Positions 5,584 through 6,648 of a DNA stretch of 6,648 bases are shown piece after piece; position 1 is the stretch's first letter, and each line of letters starts with the position of its first letter. The translations under genes and the position numbers were made by a program. The stretch comes from DASWVC01 sp036401335 (GTDB taxonomy: Bacteria; Verrucomicrobiota; Verrucomicrobiia; Chthoniobacterales; JAFAMB01), in contig DASWVC010000241.1 of NCBI GenBank assembly GCA_036401335.1, positions 1 through 6,648 of the forward strand, read 5' to 3'. A model generated the notes under the pieces. That model did no database searches and was not told where the DNA came from. It saw nothing but the letters and a program-made list of their open reading frames with translations.

Positions 5584-6090
5584 CTAGTGATCCACAGGAG
5601 AAAAAACCGGTGGGTTAGTGGGCCGAAGCGTGGGATCGACCCGTTGGTCGCCACCGTCGTCGTCGCGGTGGTGGGGATCAAAAAAAAGGTCGAAGGCAAT
5701 AAACAAAGCTTTGGAATGCCGCGCAAACCAAATGTTAAAAAAGGGTATGGGAATCACCGTAAGGGCCAAGGTCCACTCGATTGGTAACTTGACCCAGAAG
5801 TCGAGGATAAGGTAGACAAGCACCCCCAGCAGTGAGGCGATGCCGTAGTTGATGGCGAAAATGGAAAGCAGAAAGTACCCGGGTTCACGATCAAACGGGT
5901 AACCACAGGCTGGGCAGCCGTCGAGCGGCATGAACCAATCTTGCAAGCTCCGCACCTGAGACCAGGGGACAAAGAGGGGTCGTTGCCCGCAGGTGGGGCA
6001 CCGCCAGCGTAGGGCGTTCCGCATCATCCAGAGAAACCGGCTCCAGGAATACTCGGGCGGTTGAGGGGAACGGTGGGCTGCCTCACCCAT
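5584..6090 (-). CDS. DUF983 family membrane protein with two CxxC pairs
   Basis: A 168-residue protein. A zinc-ribbon-like front half has CPTCG (Cys31, Cys34) and CPACGYPFDREPGYF (Cys59, Cys62), followed by two membrane helices (about 73-97 and 103-130) and a 31-residue hydrophilic C-terminal tail rich in Asp, His and Pro. The CxxC...CxxCG-x-x-F-x-x-E pattern followed by two helices is the hallmark of DUF983, a family of unknown function. I favour ATG 6090; a TTG at 6123 and an ATG at 6027 are alternatives and none has a good ribosome binding site. An eight-T run followed by a hairpin inside the gene (5651-5687) could give a tail-less product ending after Phe137. The gene is divergent from ssuA and 112 bp upstream of LAB_N. 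Confidence 0.87.
   Translation of the reverse strand: MGEAAHRSPQPPEYSWSRFLWMMRNALRWRCPTCGQRPLFVPWSQVRSLQDWFMPLDGCPACGYPFDREPGYFLLSIFAINYGIASLLGVLVYLILDFWVKLPIEWTLALTVIPIPFFNIWFARHSKALFIAFDLFFDPHHRDDDGGDQRVDPTLRPTNPPVFSPVDH
5651..5687 (-). other. Slippery T-run plus hairpin inside the DUF983 gene
   Basis: On the coding (minus) strand the codons CTT-TTT-TTT contain an in-frame T-TTT-TTT heptamer. An 8-base spacer follows (5679-5672), then a perfect 6-bp GC-rich stem CCACCG/CGGTGG (5671-5666 with 5656-5651) and a 9-base loop. A -1 shift reaches TGA immediately (5680-5678). The motif is directly visible; its use is inference. Confidence 0.3.
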
Positions 6091-6167
6091 AAAGGAAGGT
6101 ACGCCTGAGGTTGTGCCTTGCAAGCTTGAGCTGGGAGGTTATTGCGAAAGGCGGTTTACTCTACTTA

Positions 6168-6184
6168 AGCGATAGACTATAGCT
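6168..6184. promoter_or_regulatory. 17-bp operator-like dyad in the DUF983/ssuA divergent spacer
   Basis: AGCGATAGACTATAGCT is an interrupted palindrome: 14 of the 16 non-central positions are symmetric, with half-sites AGCnATAG/CTATnGCT. It lies in the 120-bp spacer between divergent genes, ending 26 bases before the ssuA ATG, where a repressor or activator dimer could act on both genes. No regulator gene is in the window and the site occurs once here, so binding is inferred. Confidence 0.35.
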
Positions 6185-6210
6185 GCGCCTGCGCTACCAT
6201 CCCGGTTCCT

Positions 6211-6648
6211 ATGCCGCACCACTCCATTCATTCTCCCGAGACGGACGCAATCCTTCCGAAATCAGGCAGAACGCCGTGGCTCACGGGTCCCATCCGGCGG
6301 TGGTTCGCCGTGTTCCTGCTGTTGGCGGCGGCACCCTTTGGTGCCGGTTCCCGTGCGCACGCTGCCGGTCCCGGCAACCCTGCTGTCCTGCGAATCGGCT
6401 ACCAAAAGTTCAACACCCTAAACCTTCTAAAAGCCAAAGGTGCCCTCGACGACCGGCTGCGGCGCGAGGGCGTCCGCGTTGAGTGGCTGCAATTCGGGAG
6501 CGGCCCTCTCCTTTTCGAGGCTTTTAACGCCAACAGCCTTGATTTCGGTCATGCTGCCGATGCCCCCACGGCCTTTGCCCAAGCCGCAGGCATCCCCTTT
6601 GTTTATGTGGCCGCCGAACCGGCCTACCCTCGCGGGTTAGCCCTGCTC
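6211..6648 (+). CDS. ssuA: Aliphatic-sulfonate ABC transporter substrate-binding protein (3' truncated)
   Basis: The frame is open from ATG 6211 to the window end (146 codons), so only the N-terminal part is present. Residues 1-29 are a polar extension, then RRWFAVFLLLAAAPFGAGSRAHA is a signal peptide with probable cleavage after Ala52. The mature part starts the SsuA/NMT1-like periplasmic-binding fold: VLRIGYQKFNTLNLLKAKGALDD, VEWLQFGSGPLLFEAFNA, NSLDFGHAADAPTAFAQAAG and IPFVYVAAEPAYPRG. SsuA captures alkanesulfonates in the periplasm for SsuB/SsuC import, after which SsuD or similar releases sulfite. The IGYQK...LLKA and DFGH...P motifs separate it from thiamine-precursor and nitrate binders, though taurine-type ligands remain possible. 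No clear ribosome binding site precedes the ATG. The gene is divergent from DUF983; a 17-bp dyad lies upstream. Permease and ATPase genes would be expected beyond the edge. Confidence 0.9.
   Translation, partial: MPHHSIHSPETDAILPKSGRTPWLTGPIRRWFAVFLLLAAAPFGAGSRAHAAGPGNPAVLRIGYQKFNTLNLLKAKGALDDRLRREGVRVEWLQFGSGPLLFEAFNANSLDFGHAADAPTAFAQAAGIPFVYVAAEPAYPRGLALL

Overview
The window is GC-rich, densely coded bacterial DNA with an AT-richer patch around 1925-2000. A lipid-A-biosynthesis N-terminal-domain membrane protein indicates a Gram-negative (LPS-type) envelope. Weak or absent Shine-Dalgarno sequences, a roadblock/LC7 protein of a kind I associate from memory with Verrucomicrobia-type genomes, and a structured GC-rich intergenic repeat make Verrucomicrobiota my best guess. 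That assignment is inference and was not tested by any search. No rRNA, tRNA, CRISPR array, transposase or phage gene is visible.

Layout, left to right. (1) 1-96 (+): last 31 codons of a gene whose WKGRRY tail resembles family-2 glycosyltransferases. (2) 142-1476 (+): 444-aa orphan with an N-terminal conserved block, a long Pro/Gly-rich linker and a C-terminal roadblock/LC7-like domain. (3) Minus-strand pair: a SnoaL-like/NTF2-fold protein (2462-2076) upstream of a short PixD-type BLUF blue-light receptor (1943-1524) with all flavin-site residues intact. (4) 2559-3455 (+): exported HEYGH zinc-metalloprotease-like protein, divergent from the SnoaL gene. (5) 3456-3941: gene-free stretch between convergent genes, holding a 214-bp unit bounded by 30-bp imperfect inverted repeats (27/30 matching) with internal hairpins. 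(6) Minus-strand block: DUF983 membrane protein (6090-5584), LAB_N membrane protein (5471-5121) and a NifS/IscS-type cysteine desulfurase (5093-3942). The last two are 27 bp apart and probably cotranscribed; a terminator-like hairpin lies between DUF983 and LAB_N. (7) 6211-6648 (+): 5' part of an SsuA-type aliphatic-sulfonate-binding protein, cut by the window edge and divergent from DUF983, with an operator-like 17-bp dyad in the shared upstream region.

Functionally this is an ordinary mix rather than one pathway: envelope/lipid (glycosyltransferase tail, LAB_N, DUF983), sulfur (cysteine desulfurase, sulfonate uptake), sensing (BLUF, roadblock) and an exported protease. Most worth a second look are the inverted-repeat element at 3585-3798, a slippery T-run plus hairpin inside the DUF983 gene that would give a truncated protein, the dyad upstream of ssuA, and the unusual domain makeup of the roadblock protein and the metalloprotease. 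I do not see a clear new multi-gene system.
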